From the NCBI RefSeq assembly GCF_029784165.1, contig NC_073695.1, positions 142,048,748 through 142,112,747 of the forward strand: a DNA stretch of 64,000 nucleotides. The letters are read 5' to 3'. Each line of letters starts with the position of its first letter. Position 1 is the stretch's first letter. Shown piece after piece: positions 50,725 through 62,658 of this stretch. Source of the stretch: Wyeomyia smithii. Taxonomy: Eukaryota; Arthropoda; Insecta; Diptera; Culicidae. The notes under the pieces are model-generated. The model made no database searches. It had not been told where the DNA came from and saw nothing but the letters and a program-made list of their open reading frames with translations. A program made the position numbers and the translations under genes.

Positions 50725-51171
50725 TGTAGTATGAAATATTTGAGTTGCATATTGCAAACAGATGTGGCATAGCAACCTTCAATTCTATCGTTGAGGTCTC
50801 GCAGCGTGAGCAATAACGCTTGGGTTCAATTGCCTATGTTAGAACCACCAACGATGCAAGTTCACAGGCTCAGCCTCGACCGTACTCAAATTACAGCATT
50901 TCCATATTTCACGACGGGTTGACAACCGTCATAAAATTCAAGTACACATGCCTGTTACCAGGTACCTCCAATTCTCTCTCTTTCTTGAGAGACACTCTCG
51001 TCTCTCTATTTTCCAATTATGTATTTTGACTAGCATTAAGTTCGATTTAGTGATATTGAAATAAACTCATGCATTCGTAACCAGTACTTGATGGCGTAAA
51101 GTCCTCATTCAGAAACAAGTCCCTAAGTTGGGGTTAATCATCATCCACAGTCTAACTGGGTAATAACTACA
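50725..51171 (+). repeat. 3' LTR of the 412/mdg1-like element
   Basis: 447 bp, TGTAGTATG...AACTACA, matching the 5' LTR. Followed by the CCCA target duplication. Confidence 0.95.
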
Positions 51172-51666
51172 CCCAAGTAGTCATCAGAATATGTTTCTTT
51201 TCATAGCTGGATTTCACATTTTAAACATAACAGGAAAAGTAACAATCCGTTCGCAAAAAAAATCATTAGGGTCTTATGGGGCAACAAGACTTTCCATATG
51301 ACACTGATTTTATGAAAATCGGTCCAGCCATCTCTGAGAAACATGAGTGAGATTAAACAGTCTCCAGAACACGTTTCTTTCCATAACTTTTGAACCACAA
51401 GTTCAATCTTAATAAAATCTAAAAGCTAATGTTTTTTTTAGGTAGCCCGTTTATTTGAAACCAATTTTGTTCAAATCGGTTGTGTAGTTTCTGAGATATT
51501 GATGTTTCGTGATTTTTACATTTTGATACATAATCTTTAAATTAGAAATCAGATTACAATAAAATTAAATAGGGTCTTATAGGGCAACTAGACTTTTCAT
51601 TTGCAATTAATTTCATTGAAATCGGCTCAGCCGTCTCTGAGAAAATCGAGTGAGATTGGGAGAGCG

Positions 51667-51719
<53 letters not shown>

Positions 51720-51840
51720 TACAGAAAATGCTCAGCTCGTCGAACTGAATCGAGTGATATACGACATTCGGCCCTTTTGAGCACTTTTATACCTCTAGTT
51801 TTTGCAGTGATTGCTATACCTTTCTAGGAGAAAGGCAATA
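51172..51840 (-). repeat. Interspersed mosquito repeat, inverse copy, right part
   Basis: Continuation of 43,690-44,475 beyond the LTR insertion, ending with the inverse of the family start (CCTTTCTAGGAGAAAGGCAA). It includes a (CA)n tract at 51,669-51,715. Confidence 0.8.
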
Positions 51841-52801
51841 GGAGAAAGGCAAAAAGTGAAATGATAGAAATGACTTTTTATTTCAACTTCAATCCTGAGC
51901 AAGGCCGCAAACATTGAAATAGTACTATATCAAAAACAAAATATTTTGATCGTAGCTATAGTTTTAAACAGTCTGCGGGTTTCATTTCTTTCTATAACTT
52001 TCAAACCACTCACTATTCATAGCTTCATAGCTAAAAGTTTGATTACAATGCAATTCAATAGCTACCTAAGCGTCAAATAGACCCTTCATTCGACACCAAG
52101 ATAGAACGAATCGGTCAGACCATCTCTGAGAAAAGTGAGTGCGAAAATAAGGTGCACATACACACGTACACATACACACACAAACATATACACCAATACA
52201 TGCATATATGCAGAAAATGCTCGATTTGTCAAACTGAGTCGAGTAGTATATGACATTTGGCCTTTTGGATCACTTTTCTACCTTTTAATTGGCCAGTGAT
52301 CGTTAGGAGAAAGTCAATATGTTTACTTTTATTATGTGCTTTCACATTTTTATAAACAACGGACTAAGTTACAATCCGATTACAATGAAATTCAATAGCA
52401 ACCTATGGGGCAACTAGACCTTTCATTCGACACTAATTTTGTGAAAATGGGTTCAGCCATCTCTGAGAAAAATGAGTGAGTTTATACAACCTCGGGATAA
52501 CTTTTCTTTACATAACTTTTGAACCATATGTTCAATCATAACGAAATTTTAAAGTTAAGGGTTTTGAAGACAGCCCGATCATTTGAAACCAGTTTTATTG
52601 AAATTTATTGAAATGTTATGTGGGTTCTGAGATATTGATGTTTCGTGATTTTTACATTTTTATACATAACCTCTAAACTAAAAATTCGATTACAATGAAA
52701 TTCAATAGCAACCTATGGCGCAACTAGACCTTTCATTTGCAATTAATTTTATGAAAATCGGTCCAGCCATCTCTGAGAAAAGTGAGTGAGAAAAAAAAGT
52801 T

Positions 52802-52884
<83 letters not shown>

Positions 52885-53740
52885 ATGCTCCGTTCGTCGA
52901 AAGGGGTCGAGTGGTATATGACATTCGGGCATTGGAACCACTTTTATACCTTTGGTTTTTCCAGTGATTGCTATACCTTTCTAGGAGAAAGGCAAAACGT
53001 GTTCTGAGGACTGTTTAATCTCACTCATGTTTCTCAGAGATGGCTGAACCGATTTTCATAAAATCAGTGTCAAATGTAAGGTCTAGTTGCCCCATAAGAC
53101 CCTATTGATTTGTTTTGAAATCGGACTATTACTTTGCCTGTTATGTTTAAAAATGTGAAATCCAGCTATGAAAAGGAACACATTCCGCAAACTACTTGGA
53201 CTCACTCACTTTTCTCAGAGATGGCTGACCTGATTTCCACAAAATTAGTATAAATTATTGATTCTAGCTGTCTCATAACGCCCTATTGAATTTTACTGTA
53301 ATCGGACTGTACTTCATTATCTCGGAAACTACACAACCGATTTGATCAATATTATTATCATATGAGCGGGCTAGTTAAGGGTTAACTAATGTATTATGAT
53401 TGAAAACGTGGTTTCAAAGTTTTGCTGTCCTATACGTTCCAATTTTATTGGATTAAAATCGAACTTAAGCAACCGTTATGTATTAAATTGTTAATAAAAC
53501 AACGAAAATCTATTATCTCAAAGATTACATGACTTATTTGAACATAACTAGTGTCCTATTAACGAGTCATCTCTCAAACTTACAAATAACAAGCTTCATA
53601 ACTATTTGATATGTGGCTCAAAAGTTATGGAAAGAAAAGAAATTCAAAGACTATTTAAAACTATACCAGCTTGGATCGATATATGTGGCCTCAATATAAT
53701 TTAATTGTGGTATCATACTATTTGAACGTTCCAAATTCAT
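51841..53740. repeat. Further copies of the interspersed mosquito repeat
   Basis: Diverged modules with CTCTGAGAAAAGTGAGTG continue in minus sense to about 52,994. From about 52,995 a plus-sense copy runs to 53,740. A (CA)n tract lies at 52,803-52,880. Frames through the CA tracts are not genes. Confidence 0.7.
52803..52880. repeat. (CA)n microsatellite
   Basis: Uninterrupted CA dinucleotides, 78 bp. A similar tract lies at 51,669-51,715. Confidence 0.97.
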
Positions 53741-54723
53741 TGATTCCTTGCTATGTGTTTAAAGTCAAAGTCAAATAACAAATCGTTTAAAATGATTGGT
53801 TTTATCAAAATGACAACATCCTCGTCTTTTGCCTTCTGTAGGCTAGTTTGGGGTAATTTGGACCCCCTAAGGAAAACTCCTGTTATTTCGTAATCTGTTT
53901 TTCCATCCCATAAACGTAATGTACTATAGTAATATTGATCTGTTTTCTATGTTTCTGCACGAAAAAACCTTGATATTAAGGTCAAAAGAAATAAAAAAAT
54001 AACGAAGCTAGAAATTATGATTTTCGGACATAAAAAAATCGTTTGGGGTGAAAATGGACAGCTATTGGGGTAATATGGACAGTGTTCGGGGTGATGTGGA
54101 CAGGGTAAAAAGTGGAAGAGGTTGTTTATACGAAACGACCGCAAGGTTAACGTAGAATTACGACAGCCTGTCTTATGTCAATAATTTTTTGCAATAGCTT
54201 TGGAAATACACTCGATTAGGGTTAATCATTTTAATGGTGTGAAGCGATATATTTTTCCGTATTTGTTTCGTATATTATTTTTGCTTTAAAAATAAACGGA
54301 ATCCGTTGGAAAATAGCTGAGTTAAGAACTATTGAAAGTGGGCAATATTCGTGACGCTCTCGATGCTTTCGGTTTTACAGTTTGTACCCCTATATATGTT
54401 GCCGTGAGACATAATTCTACGTCGAAAACGCACTAATCGATGTGCTCAAGTCGACTCTGTTGAAAGAAACATAAAAAAAATCGTATAATCAATTCATAAA
54501 TGTTTGATATTAGTTGTATTTACCAGATTATTGTACTGTGCAGTAACAGTTAATAATTTCAGCCTTGTTAAATGTTTAAAATGAACAAAGCAGAAAGAAT
54601 TTTAATTTTCCGAAGGTATCGTCGGAATCCATGGTCAAGTATATGAATATGAAGATTGTTTGTATTTCATGATGCTGTAAGAAGACGGAGTTTAACCAGA
54701 GAAAGGCCGGAATCCTCAATCGG

Positions 54724-55356
54724 CAAAGATGCCCCTTCTTTTTTTTTTTTTTTTTTTAAGGGGGGATTTGTTAGTAGCTTAAGTATTAATGATAAATATT
54801 AGTAAATAATGAGTATGTGTGTCCAATCACAAATGGTGACTTCTCAACACTGTTAGAAATTTGTAATTTTAATTGTTAGGATTTGTTTGCTTTCGCAATT
54901 AGGACTTATCATTCGTAGGGATTTAAACGTACTTTTCAGAAAAGGGGAAGTAAACTTACAACTAACTTAATTGCTAACTTATTGGCTATAAAGAGAGCTT
55001 ATCGTAACAATTGAGGATTGCAACGATTTTTGTCGAAAATTGTTAATAATTTTATTTGACATAGTTTCTAATGGTTCAACACCAGTAAGTCTATGTAATT
55101 CGAGTGTACCAAACCAAGGAGGACGCTTCAAAATCATTTTTAGAATTTTATTCTGAATCCTTTGGAGCGCTTTCTTCCTTGTTGAACAGCAACTTGACCA
55201 GATCGGTACAGCATAAAGCATTGCTGGTCTAAAAATTTGTTTGTAAATCAAAAGTTTGTTCTTTAAACAAAGTTTAGAATTCCTGTTAATGAGAGGATAT
55301 AAACATCTCGTATATTTGATGCACTTGGCTTGTATACTCTCAAAGATGCCCCTTCT
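54724..55356 (-). mobile_element. 5'-truncated Juan/Jockey-like LINE with 16-bp target-site duplication
   Basis: On the minus strand the fragment (55,340-54,740) encodes the end of ORF2, a 3' UTR ending ACAAATCCCCCCTT, and poly(A) (T-run 54,740-54,757). The direct repeat CAAAGATGCCCCTTCT flanks it exactly (54,724-54,739 and 55,341-55,356). This is a textbook target-primed insertion. Confidence 0.93.
54979..55338 (-). pseudogene. Juan/Jockey-like LINE ORF2, C-terminal fragment
   Basis: Coding begins at the truncation point and carries about 119 codons of the RT C-terminal region: KYTRCLYPLINRNSKLC, IFRPAMLYAVPIWSSCC, then KALQRIQNKILKMILKRPPW and LHRLTGVEPLETMSNK. These are characteristic of the Jockey clade, with closest recall to mosquito Juan elements. 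The ORF ends at 54,979, and a short 3' UTR and poly(A) follow. No catalytic residues remain, so it has no activity. Confidence 0.85.
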
Positions 55357-55443
55357 GTAAATTGTTATGAACCATGAGTATGATCGAGATGCTGTAAGAA
55401 GTGACTGGTTTGTAATGATGAAAACTTAGTAAATTGACATTTA

Positions 55444-55697
55444 CGGATTTGTTTCGCATATACCGCTTGTGATGCACAGTGTTAATAAATCGTAATATAC
55501 ATCACACTGCTGCGCAATTGCAGCAGCATCAAACTGCAATCAAAGTTGCAATTTAGTTATAACCATTCATTATGCTCTTCCAAATATATTTAGCAGCCTT
55601 GAAAAAGACTGGTTGGTGCAGTTGCAAATTTCATTGAATTATCGCATGAACGTTTCATGGTCCAGATAGCGCGCGATATCCGCTCTGACAAAGATTT
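55444..55697. repeat. 254-bp direct repeat, copy 1
   Basis: Starts CGGATTTGTTTCGCATATAC and ends ...CTGACAAAGATT. A second copy in the same sense lies at 56,195-56,447 with few changes. The sequence between them (55,698-56,194) has a frame at 55,853 with no recognisable product. Confidence 0.9.
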
Positions 55698-56194
55698 TTT
55701 TACGCACGTTGTGGAATGAGATAACTGGAAAAATTATTTCCAGTTATGTCATTCTACTACGTTCGTAAAAAAGAGGATGGGCTACGCTGCTCACAGTTTG
55801 TCGGTATATAAGCGAAATTTGAGCGTGAAAGCGCATTATTTTATCGTCAACTGTGTACCTGGCAACAAATGTATCATCATTGAGATGGTACCGGTGGCAA
55901 GCGACAAAGGAGCCAGGAAATTTGTCACAACAGGTCGTACCTCGTTGTAAGGAGAAACATATTCGGTCGCTTCCCGGTTGGCGGATTACAACAAACGTTC
56001 TACTATTACACTTGCCGCAAGGTTCAGACCGCCGTACGTTGGCTGCTCCAAGTAAATTGTTACATTCCTCTTGTCAACCTGTTGTTGCCTTATAAAGGCA
56101 ACAATAGGTTGACACATGTATCGTGTGTTGCACGGCTTTTCTAAAACGGACTCAGCGCCGTGAGCAAAACTTGCTGCACTTTTCTGTTTGGAAT

Positions 56195-56447
56195 CGGATT
56201 TGTTTCGCATATACCGCTTGTGATGCACAGTGTTAATGAATCGTTATATACATCACACTGCTGCGCAATTGCAGCAGCATCAAACTGCAATCAAAGTTGC
56301 AATTTAGTAATAACCATTCATTATGCTCTTCAAAATATATTTAGTAGCCTTGAAAAAGACTGGTTGCTGCAGTTGCAAATTTCATTGAATTATCGCATAA
56401 ATAATTAATGGTCCAGAGAGCGCGCGATATCCGCCCTGACAAAGATT
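56195..56447. repeat. 254-bp direct repeat, copy 2
   Basis: Same sense as copy 1, about 751 bp away. Both include TGCTGCGCAATTGCAGCAGCA, a short hairpin. Confidence 0.9.
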
Positions 56448-57067
56448 GAAACCCGGCTTTTCTTTCTTCTTCACGATCAGCAACCAACGTCCGTGTGGTA
56501 TCGGCACAATCATGGAATGAATTATACATAAAACACAAAGCGCGCATTCTTAGTCAACTAGGTATATTCTGTCGACCTTGTTAGGGAAAGAAGCATTGTG
56601 CGACCAATCAGCGGTCGACATTTGCGTTTCGACAAGGCTTGACAATTTTCAATAGTACAATCGTTCGAACAATCAGATTACAACTTTCTGCATTTGGACG
56701 GGTGCTTGGTTGATTTTCCAATCGATTACTGCAAAAATGACGAAAATCGGTTGGAAACTGACTGAGCTTAAAACGGTTAAAAATGGACAATTTTTGTGAC
56801 GCTGCCGATGTTTTTGGTTTTTGAAATTGGATCCCTGTAATGAAACTGGTCCCCTGTATATGTTGCCGAAAGACGTAATTCTACGTCAAAAATGTGAGTT
56901 TTATAGTTTCAATAGTTGCTTAATACACAGTAGAAGGTGGTATCAGGCATACGGAATGATAACTGCAATTCTTAGGCATTGCACAGTGGTTCCACAGTAG
57001 GCCAAAAAACTTTCCCTTCTCCAATTATTCATACTAGAAACTGAATATGCGATCGTGTGTCGCACAC

Positions 57068-57200
57068 GCGCGTTTGGGTGTGTGTGTGTGCATGTGTGTG
57101 TGCGTGCGTGCGCGCGCGTGTGTGTGTGCGTGTGTATGTGTGTGTGATTGTGTGTGTCTGTCTATGTGTGTGTATGTGTGTGTGTCAGTGTATGTGTGAT
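57068..57200. repeat. Imperfect (GT)n microsatellite
   Basis: GT-rich tract with GC, AT and CT interruptions. Confidence 0.95.
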
Positions 57201-58426
57201 GTAAGTTTCATGAGAATCGGATGATATACCAATTTTTGGCAGCACGTTAAATGTTGCTGTGTCAGGAAATTTCAATGATTTTTATGTTCTAAAATCACAA
57301 TTTTCAGCTTAACTTCGATTACCTAATTCCCTCAATTTTGATCTGATTTTGGATCAACGAGTTTCGTTTTGAGGGGAAATTTATGTTATTTTTCAGAACT
57401 CTTGTGTACCGTACAGTCTCGTGAAACAGTTCGGAATGATCGGATAATCAACAGCCTATATGAAATTAACCGTATTTTTCAAATTTTTGGGTCCCGGTTT
57501 GCATATCGTCGTTCCAAATCCGTTAATCCCGAATTCGCGAAACGGAAAAATATATAACGAATGTACGTTGACGTACGATTTCTTATTTTTCCTTGAAAGG
57601 CCTATCAAATTCCTTAAATTTTCCATTAATCGGTCAAACGGCTACAATTTTTTGAAAAATGATTGCCGATTTTTGGCAACTTTAATCCAAAATGGATCAC
57701 ACTAAGGACCAAACAAAAAAATACGGGTATAAAGTTTTTCGATAAAGAACAAGTATACCAATGTTGAACATGATCTGAACAAAAAAATAAATCTGATAAT
57801 AAGAAAGGTTTAACGGCATTTTAGGGGAACAACATTTTCGGACATCAGAAATGAGTTCAGCACCCAAAAATTGGCATTATACGTCATTTTCAAGAATTTT
57901 AGAAAAAAAATTAGGTTTTTCCGACTTTTGTTCAGAAACCCGCCACTTTGCGGGGCATTGAAAACACTTTTTGTACAAATAAATCATCCCAGATTGCCTG
58001 CAACACTTTTTACAGTTCATTGTTTGTACACCGCCGTCTATCCGTTCGTTTTTATATGCCCGCGGCATATAAAATATATCCACTATTTTCGGTCAAACTT
58101 ATCGCAATCTTTCATTAAAATGTACTCTTTTACTAGACAAACACGGCTGCAAAGCTAATTGGACTGAAAACAACGAAGAAAATCTCAAAAAACCTTAAAT
58201 ACACAAGCGTAAAACTTACAGCAAAATCAACTATTGATGTTTCCTTTGTTTACATTGGCACTGCGGTGCACCTGTCACAGCAAACCATGAAATTTTTATA
58301 TTAGTTAGGGTTTAGTAGTTCAAGGAAAGGATGAAGTAGTACATGGAACCCAAAAATGTAGTACTTTCCAAGATAAAGCACCTGTCCATTTAACCCCAGG
58401 GGTCCAAATTACCCCAAACTACCCTA

Positions 58427-58830
58427 CATCTCCTTAATTCTGAATATATTTATATTGGGTGGTATTCGGTCATTTTCAGCTGATTTTCTGGCATCAATCT
58501 GACACCGGAAATACTTATATTGGGAGGTATATAGGTATTTAGGTTGATTTCCTAAAACTGAAAGTAGTCGTTTTTAAATTCAAAATGGTGTCCAGGGTCA
58601 ATGTTTGGTTTCTATGCATCATCTAAATTACGGAAATATCCATATTGAGTATTATTCGGTCGTTTCCAACTGTTGCCTAGAAGTTGACATTTAGCAATTC
58701 AAAAAGGTTCCATTTAGTTGATTAGTTCGCGAGATTTGCAGAAACATGTGTTTCCAGAAGAGGAGGGGCGTTGAACCATTATGGACATATTTGTTACATC
58801 TAAAAACATTCACATACCAAATTTGGTTGT
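58427..58830. repeat. Diverged tandem-like repeat, noncoding
   Basis: Repeated phrases such as TATTGGGTGGTATTCGGTC, TATTGGGAGGTAT and TATTGAGTATTATTCGGTC recur at 60-130 bp spacing. No gene. Confidence 0.55.
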
Positions 58831-60990
58831 TTATTGTTTATTGTTTATTGTTGCTTTTGAATCATCTGACACATTTCGTCTACGGAGAATATGCTTGAAC
58901 GTTAGTACCGAGATGTTGAAGCCGGCTAGATCTGCTACAACGTTGAAGCTAGCTGACATAGAACGGATGGGATCGTGTTGCCCATATGACGCAGAACGAT
59001 GCGGTAGCGAAAGGAAGTTTCTTCGCCGTAATGTCCTCTCCGGAGCATACAGATGTAACTGCTCTAAAATTCTCGGGGCATCGGTTTCACCAGTTAAAAT
59101 TTTGAACACAAATAAAGCCTGTGAATTGAAACGTCTTTGTTGCAGCGTTTCCATGCCTAAAAGCTGGCAGCGATCAGAATATGCCGGTAGCTGCTGCGGA
59201 TCTCGCCACGGAAGAAAACGAAGGGCGTACCGTACAAGTTTCCGTTGCCCTGATTCGATTCTGGCAATCCAGTTTGCGTTATATGGACACCACACTACGG
59301 AATTAGTTTCCAGAACAGATCGCACCAAGCAATAATATAATGATCGAAGGCACAGTGGATCGTGAAATTCCGCGGCTATCTTGAAAATAAAACCAAGTTG
59401 TCGATTCGCCGTTGCTATAATCTCATTGTAGTGTGGCCTGAAGGACAGAGCTGCATCCAACGTTACTCCCATGTCTCGAACCTGGTTAACTCTTGTCAGA
59501 GTTTGGCCAACCATTCTATAGCTGAACGTTTCCGGATTATTTTTCCTATGGAACGAAATCACACAACATTTCTGAATACTAATTGTCAATTGATTTTTGG
59601 TGCGCCACTTGATAAAAAGGTCGACTAGTCGCTGGAGTTCGAGACAGTCTACAGTATTTCGTATTATCTTGTACAACTAAACATCATCTGCAAAAAACAT
59701 ACGGCAATTGTCTGGCAATATTAGAGATGCGTCATTTTTATACAGTGCAAAGAGCAGTGGTCCTAAATTACTGCCCTGCGGAACGCCTGATACATTCGAA
59801 AGATTATAAGAATGCTGTGATCCAATCTTTACGTAAAGTGTACGATCAACCAAATACGACCTCAGCCATTGTACAAGAGCGGGGGCCAATCCAAGTTCCT
59901 CCATCTTAGCGAGCAGGATACCATGGTCGACGCAGTCAAATGCAGCTTTCAAATCAGTATAAACCGCATCGATTTGAGCACCTTCGGTCATATTTTGTAA
60001 ACATGTTGCAGTGAATTTCACGAGGTTGGTAGCAGTAGAGCGCTTTGGATAAAAACCGTTCTGATCGATCGTGATATATTGCTTGCAGCTAGCGAAAAGT
60101 TCATCATAAATTATTATCTCAAATACTTTTGAGCAAGCGCAGAGAGAAATTATGCCTCTGTAGTTCTGCACATTTCGTTTGTCACCTTTTTTGTGCACAG
60201 GGAACATAATCGATAATTTCCAGCTGGTAGGGAAAACACATCGTCGCAGCGACAAGTTGAATAGCAAGCTTAGTGGCCGTACGAACACAGCTTTACACTT
60301 TTTCAGGACGCAAGAAGGAATGCCATTAGGCCCAGGAGCGAAAGAAAGATTCATTTTGTCGATTGCAGCTTCCACTTGACGGTTAGTTATTATGAATGAG
60401 TTAAAGTCAATGACGTCTCTGGAGATACCATCTAAAGCTGAGCCAATCTCTGCAGCTGTGGCCGTAGAGCTGCGAAAAATCTGTTGAAAGTGTTGAGCAA
60501 ATAAGGCGCACTCCTCAGATGCCGTGTTAGCTTGACGATCGCTCAAAAACATATTTTTTGGTGGGTCTTCTTCTTTCCTTTTGCTGTTGACGAACGACCA
60601 AAAACGCCGTGGATTTCGTCTTAGACTGTTCTGCATGCGCACAGTATATCGTCTGTACAGGTAGCGATTATAAATTCGATAAGAATTACTAGCAAGATTG
60701 AATCCTTGTTTCATTGACGGATTTCGCGTTTTGCAATACTTGCGCAGTGCCGACGACCGCTGTCGTTTAAGCTGCCGCAAGCGAGTGATGGACCATGGAG
60801 GTTTTGGTACCGGCCGGCGAGGAGGGACACAGTGAAAAAGTGTGTTCTCTATCGTATCGTTAAAATAACTGATTGCATCATCGAGGGAAGGCTCGTTTTC
60901 CAAAAACTGCCCATCAATTTTGGAGATCAAAGTGCTTAAAGTGTCGAAGTCAGATCTGCGGAAATCTAAACTTTGTTTATCAATCCTCAA
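58831..60990 (-). pseudogene. CR1/Daphne-like LINE ORF2 (RT), one nonsense codon
   Basis: One frame spans 60,990-58,831, broken only by a TAG at 59,677-59,679 directly after the catalytic FFADDV box. In order: linker PPWSITRLRQLKRQRSSALR, RFWSFVNSKRKEEDPP, then RT blocks MFPVHKKGDKRNVQNYRGII, AVYTDLKAAFDCVDH and SGVPQGSNLGPLLFALYKND, then MFFADDV. After the stop come VRDMGVTLDAALSFRPHYNE, LYYCLVRSVLETNSVVWCP and KLVRYALRFLPWRDPQQLP, with a C-terminal tail ending at the 3' repeat. Otherwise intact, so a relatively young inactive copy. Confidence 0.88.
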
Positions 60991-61080
60991 ATTGAACGGA
61001 TAACATTTGCTGGACAGTGATAGCCAGCGCAGGGTGGTTGAAGTCTAAGGGAACTAACGGCTCATATGCCTCAGAACGTT
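58831..61080 (-). mobile_element. CR1/Daphne-like LINE, 5'-truncated
   Basis: The minus-strand 3' end is a TTGTTTA-type repeat on the plus strand (58,828-58,851). The RT ORF lies above it, and the end of the endonuclease (LDFNHPALAIT) is visible in the stretch up to about 61,080, separated from the RT ORF by a stop. ORF1 and most of the endonuclease are missing. Confidence 0.8.
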
Positions 61081-61723
61081 TTGTTACCGTTGAGGCACTT
61101 TGCGCATTTTGCTTGTCTAAAACGTTTTTGTTAAGTAGTTATTAAAAACTTAAAAGCTAAAAGTAGGATAGTTTGACATTAAATATACACTCCCGTAGAA
61201 CAGTTAGAAACAAATCCACTCGATACGCAACCCTGATGCTGCGGAATAAAATACACCAGGCTGTCAGAAGAAATGCTCCCGGCGTTATAATGGGAAATTT
61301 ATACTAAGAAAAAAGAGGAAATTTGGGCAAGCTACTGGGTCCAACGAATAGTAGAGTCCTTTTACACTTGTGCTACCATCAGAGAAAGGTCGAATGTGCC
61401 AATAGTTAAGTGGCCTTAAAATAAAGTTCAAGTTAGTTAAAAATAAAAAGAAGATACTCCTCTTCAATTAAGACAGTGCAGCAAATTCTGCTAATTTTCG
61501 GAGAATTGACGAATCAGGTATGCCAATGGACCTTAAATTAGAAACTCAGTAGCCCTAACCCTACAATGTCTAACCCCCAAAATTATCCCACGTGTTTGCA
61601 CAACCAGGACCCAGGATTTTATCCGTAGAAACGGATTGGAAGGCACGGGACGAGCGAAGAAGAAACAGCCCGATTTGCTTAGACAGGTTATGTGTGACAC
61701 AAAGCCAACCACCTCCCGCATAT
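61081..61723. other. Unassigned noncoding stretch
   Basis: I see no gene. It forms the left flank of the right-hand LTR element. Confidence 0.5.
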
Positions 61724-62237
61724 TGTAACAGCGCTTTTCTTGGATGAACCAGCTTATTTAGTGGCCACCTATATCACGGCGCAAGCCGTTGAGTCGCCCT
61801 ACAAGCACCATCGTCATCCTCGGAGAACCAGCGTCACCCGTAGCGGCCCTTTTACCACAGTCGAGACAGCGGCAGCAGACACCGCTGTAAAACCAAGCTG
61901 AGCAGCATAAACGCGACAGAGGCAACGAGCATCATCAGCACCCGAAACAGCAGCAGCAGCAGTGAAGGCCGGCCGGCACAGTAAAACTTGCGATCGTGTA
62001 AGTGGATAGCAGATTAATATAGTATTAAAATTAACTATTGTCCTTTCATTGCCCGAACATCCAATTCTTTGATCAGCCCTTCGATGTCAGAGCCAACCTT
62101 GAGAGCGAGAAAGCAGCTCACGGCCGTGCTAGCCGTTTGAAAGAGGCTAGTGTTGCCCACCCTCACTAGATCGCCGATGGTGTTGCCCAGCGATCGAGGT
62201 TAAGTTTTGGTAGGTCCTCCACCGACCAAGTAATAAA
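61724..62237 (+). repeat. Candidate 5' LTR of the right-hand Ty3/gypsy element
   Basis: The 514 bp between TGTAACA and the primer-binding-like site include CAGCAG-rich sequence and end ...AAGTAATAAA. The right boundary is set only by the primer site, and there is no second LTR to compare. Confidence 0.4.
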
Positions 62238-62248
62238 TGGCGCCCAAC
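62238..62248 (+). promoter_or_regulatory. Primer-binding site, tRNA-Lys type
   Basis: TGGCGCCCAAC matches 11 nt complementary to the 3' end of a tRNA-Lys. Beyond that the match fades. Confidence 0.6.
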
Positions 62249-62658
62249 TAAAATACATAAGCTAATCAAGGTTTTGGATAGTTGACAGGATCTGGAGTGT
62301 ATGAGAGGTTAGGAAAGTCTTAGGGGAATTAAGAGTAGTGCCAAAAGTGTAACATGGAAATTATTTCCCCCAATCCAAAATTGATTTACATTGCACAAGC
62401 TTTCTAGTGCGCGTACGCATGCAAAAGCGATAAAAAAGTGTAGTTATTTCATCGAATAGCGGAAGTAGCGATTTTTCAAATAATTTTGTATCAATTCTTG
62501 GTTCTTGATTCGATCAATATATTCAAACAATTTCGTTGTTTCAAACAAAGCGAATTCATTTCGGTTTTTTTTTCTCATTATTTATTACCTACCATAAACA
62601 TTTAGAGAAGTAGTTGATTCGGTTAAAGTGTGTATCAGAAATTATAGAATATAGCACG

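Larger units (their letters stand above)
44476..51171 (+). mobile_element. 412/mdg1-like Ty3/gypsy LTR retrotransposon, nearly complete
   Basis: Two 447 bp LTRs that appear identical start TGTAGTATG and end AACTACA. They flank a leader with a small ORF, gag, pol and a polypurine tract. The direct repeat CCCA flanks the element (44,472-44,475 and 51,172-51,175). The sequence after the 5' LTR matches the 3' end of tRNA-Arg, the primer I recall for the 412/mdg1 group. LTR identity implies a recent insertion. It split a copy of the interspersed repeat. Gag has a frameshift, so this copy probably needs help to move. Confidence 0.92.
53838..58426. mobile_element. Region bounded by ~30-bp inverted repeats, candidate DNA transposon
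   Basis: The left end reads GTAGGCTAGTTTGGGGTAAT and continues TTGGACCCC. The right end is its inverse with few changes, ending ACCCTAC. Inside the left end GGGGTGAAAATGGACAG, GGGGTAATATGGACAG and GGGGTGATGTGGACAG repeat (54,047-54,105). The rest includes the Juan-like fragment and 254 bp direct repeats, with no transposase-like ORF. Ends and a target duplication are not settled. Confidence 0.5.

Noticed and set aside
51554..53007. ORFs with Cys-Val or Thr-His runs
   Set aside because: Translations of CA microsatellites.
55853..56095. Possible histone-like or other host gene fragment
   Set aside because: I looked for histone motifs because of the local composition and found none. The frame is short and unrecognisable.
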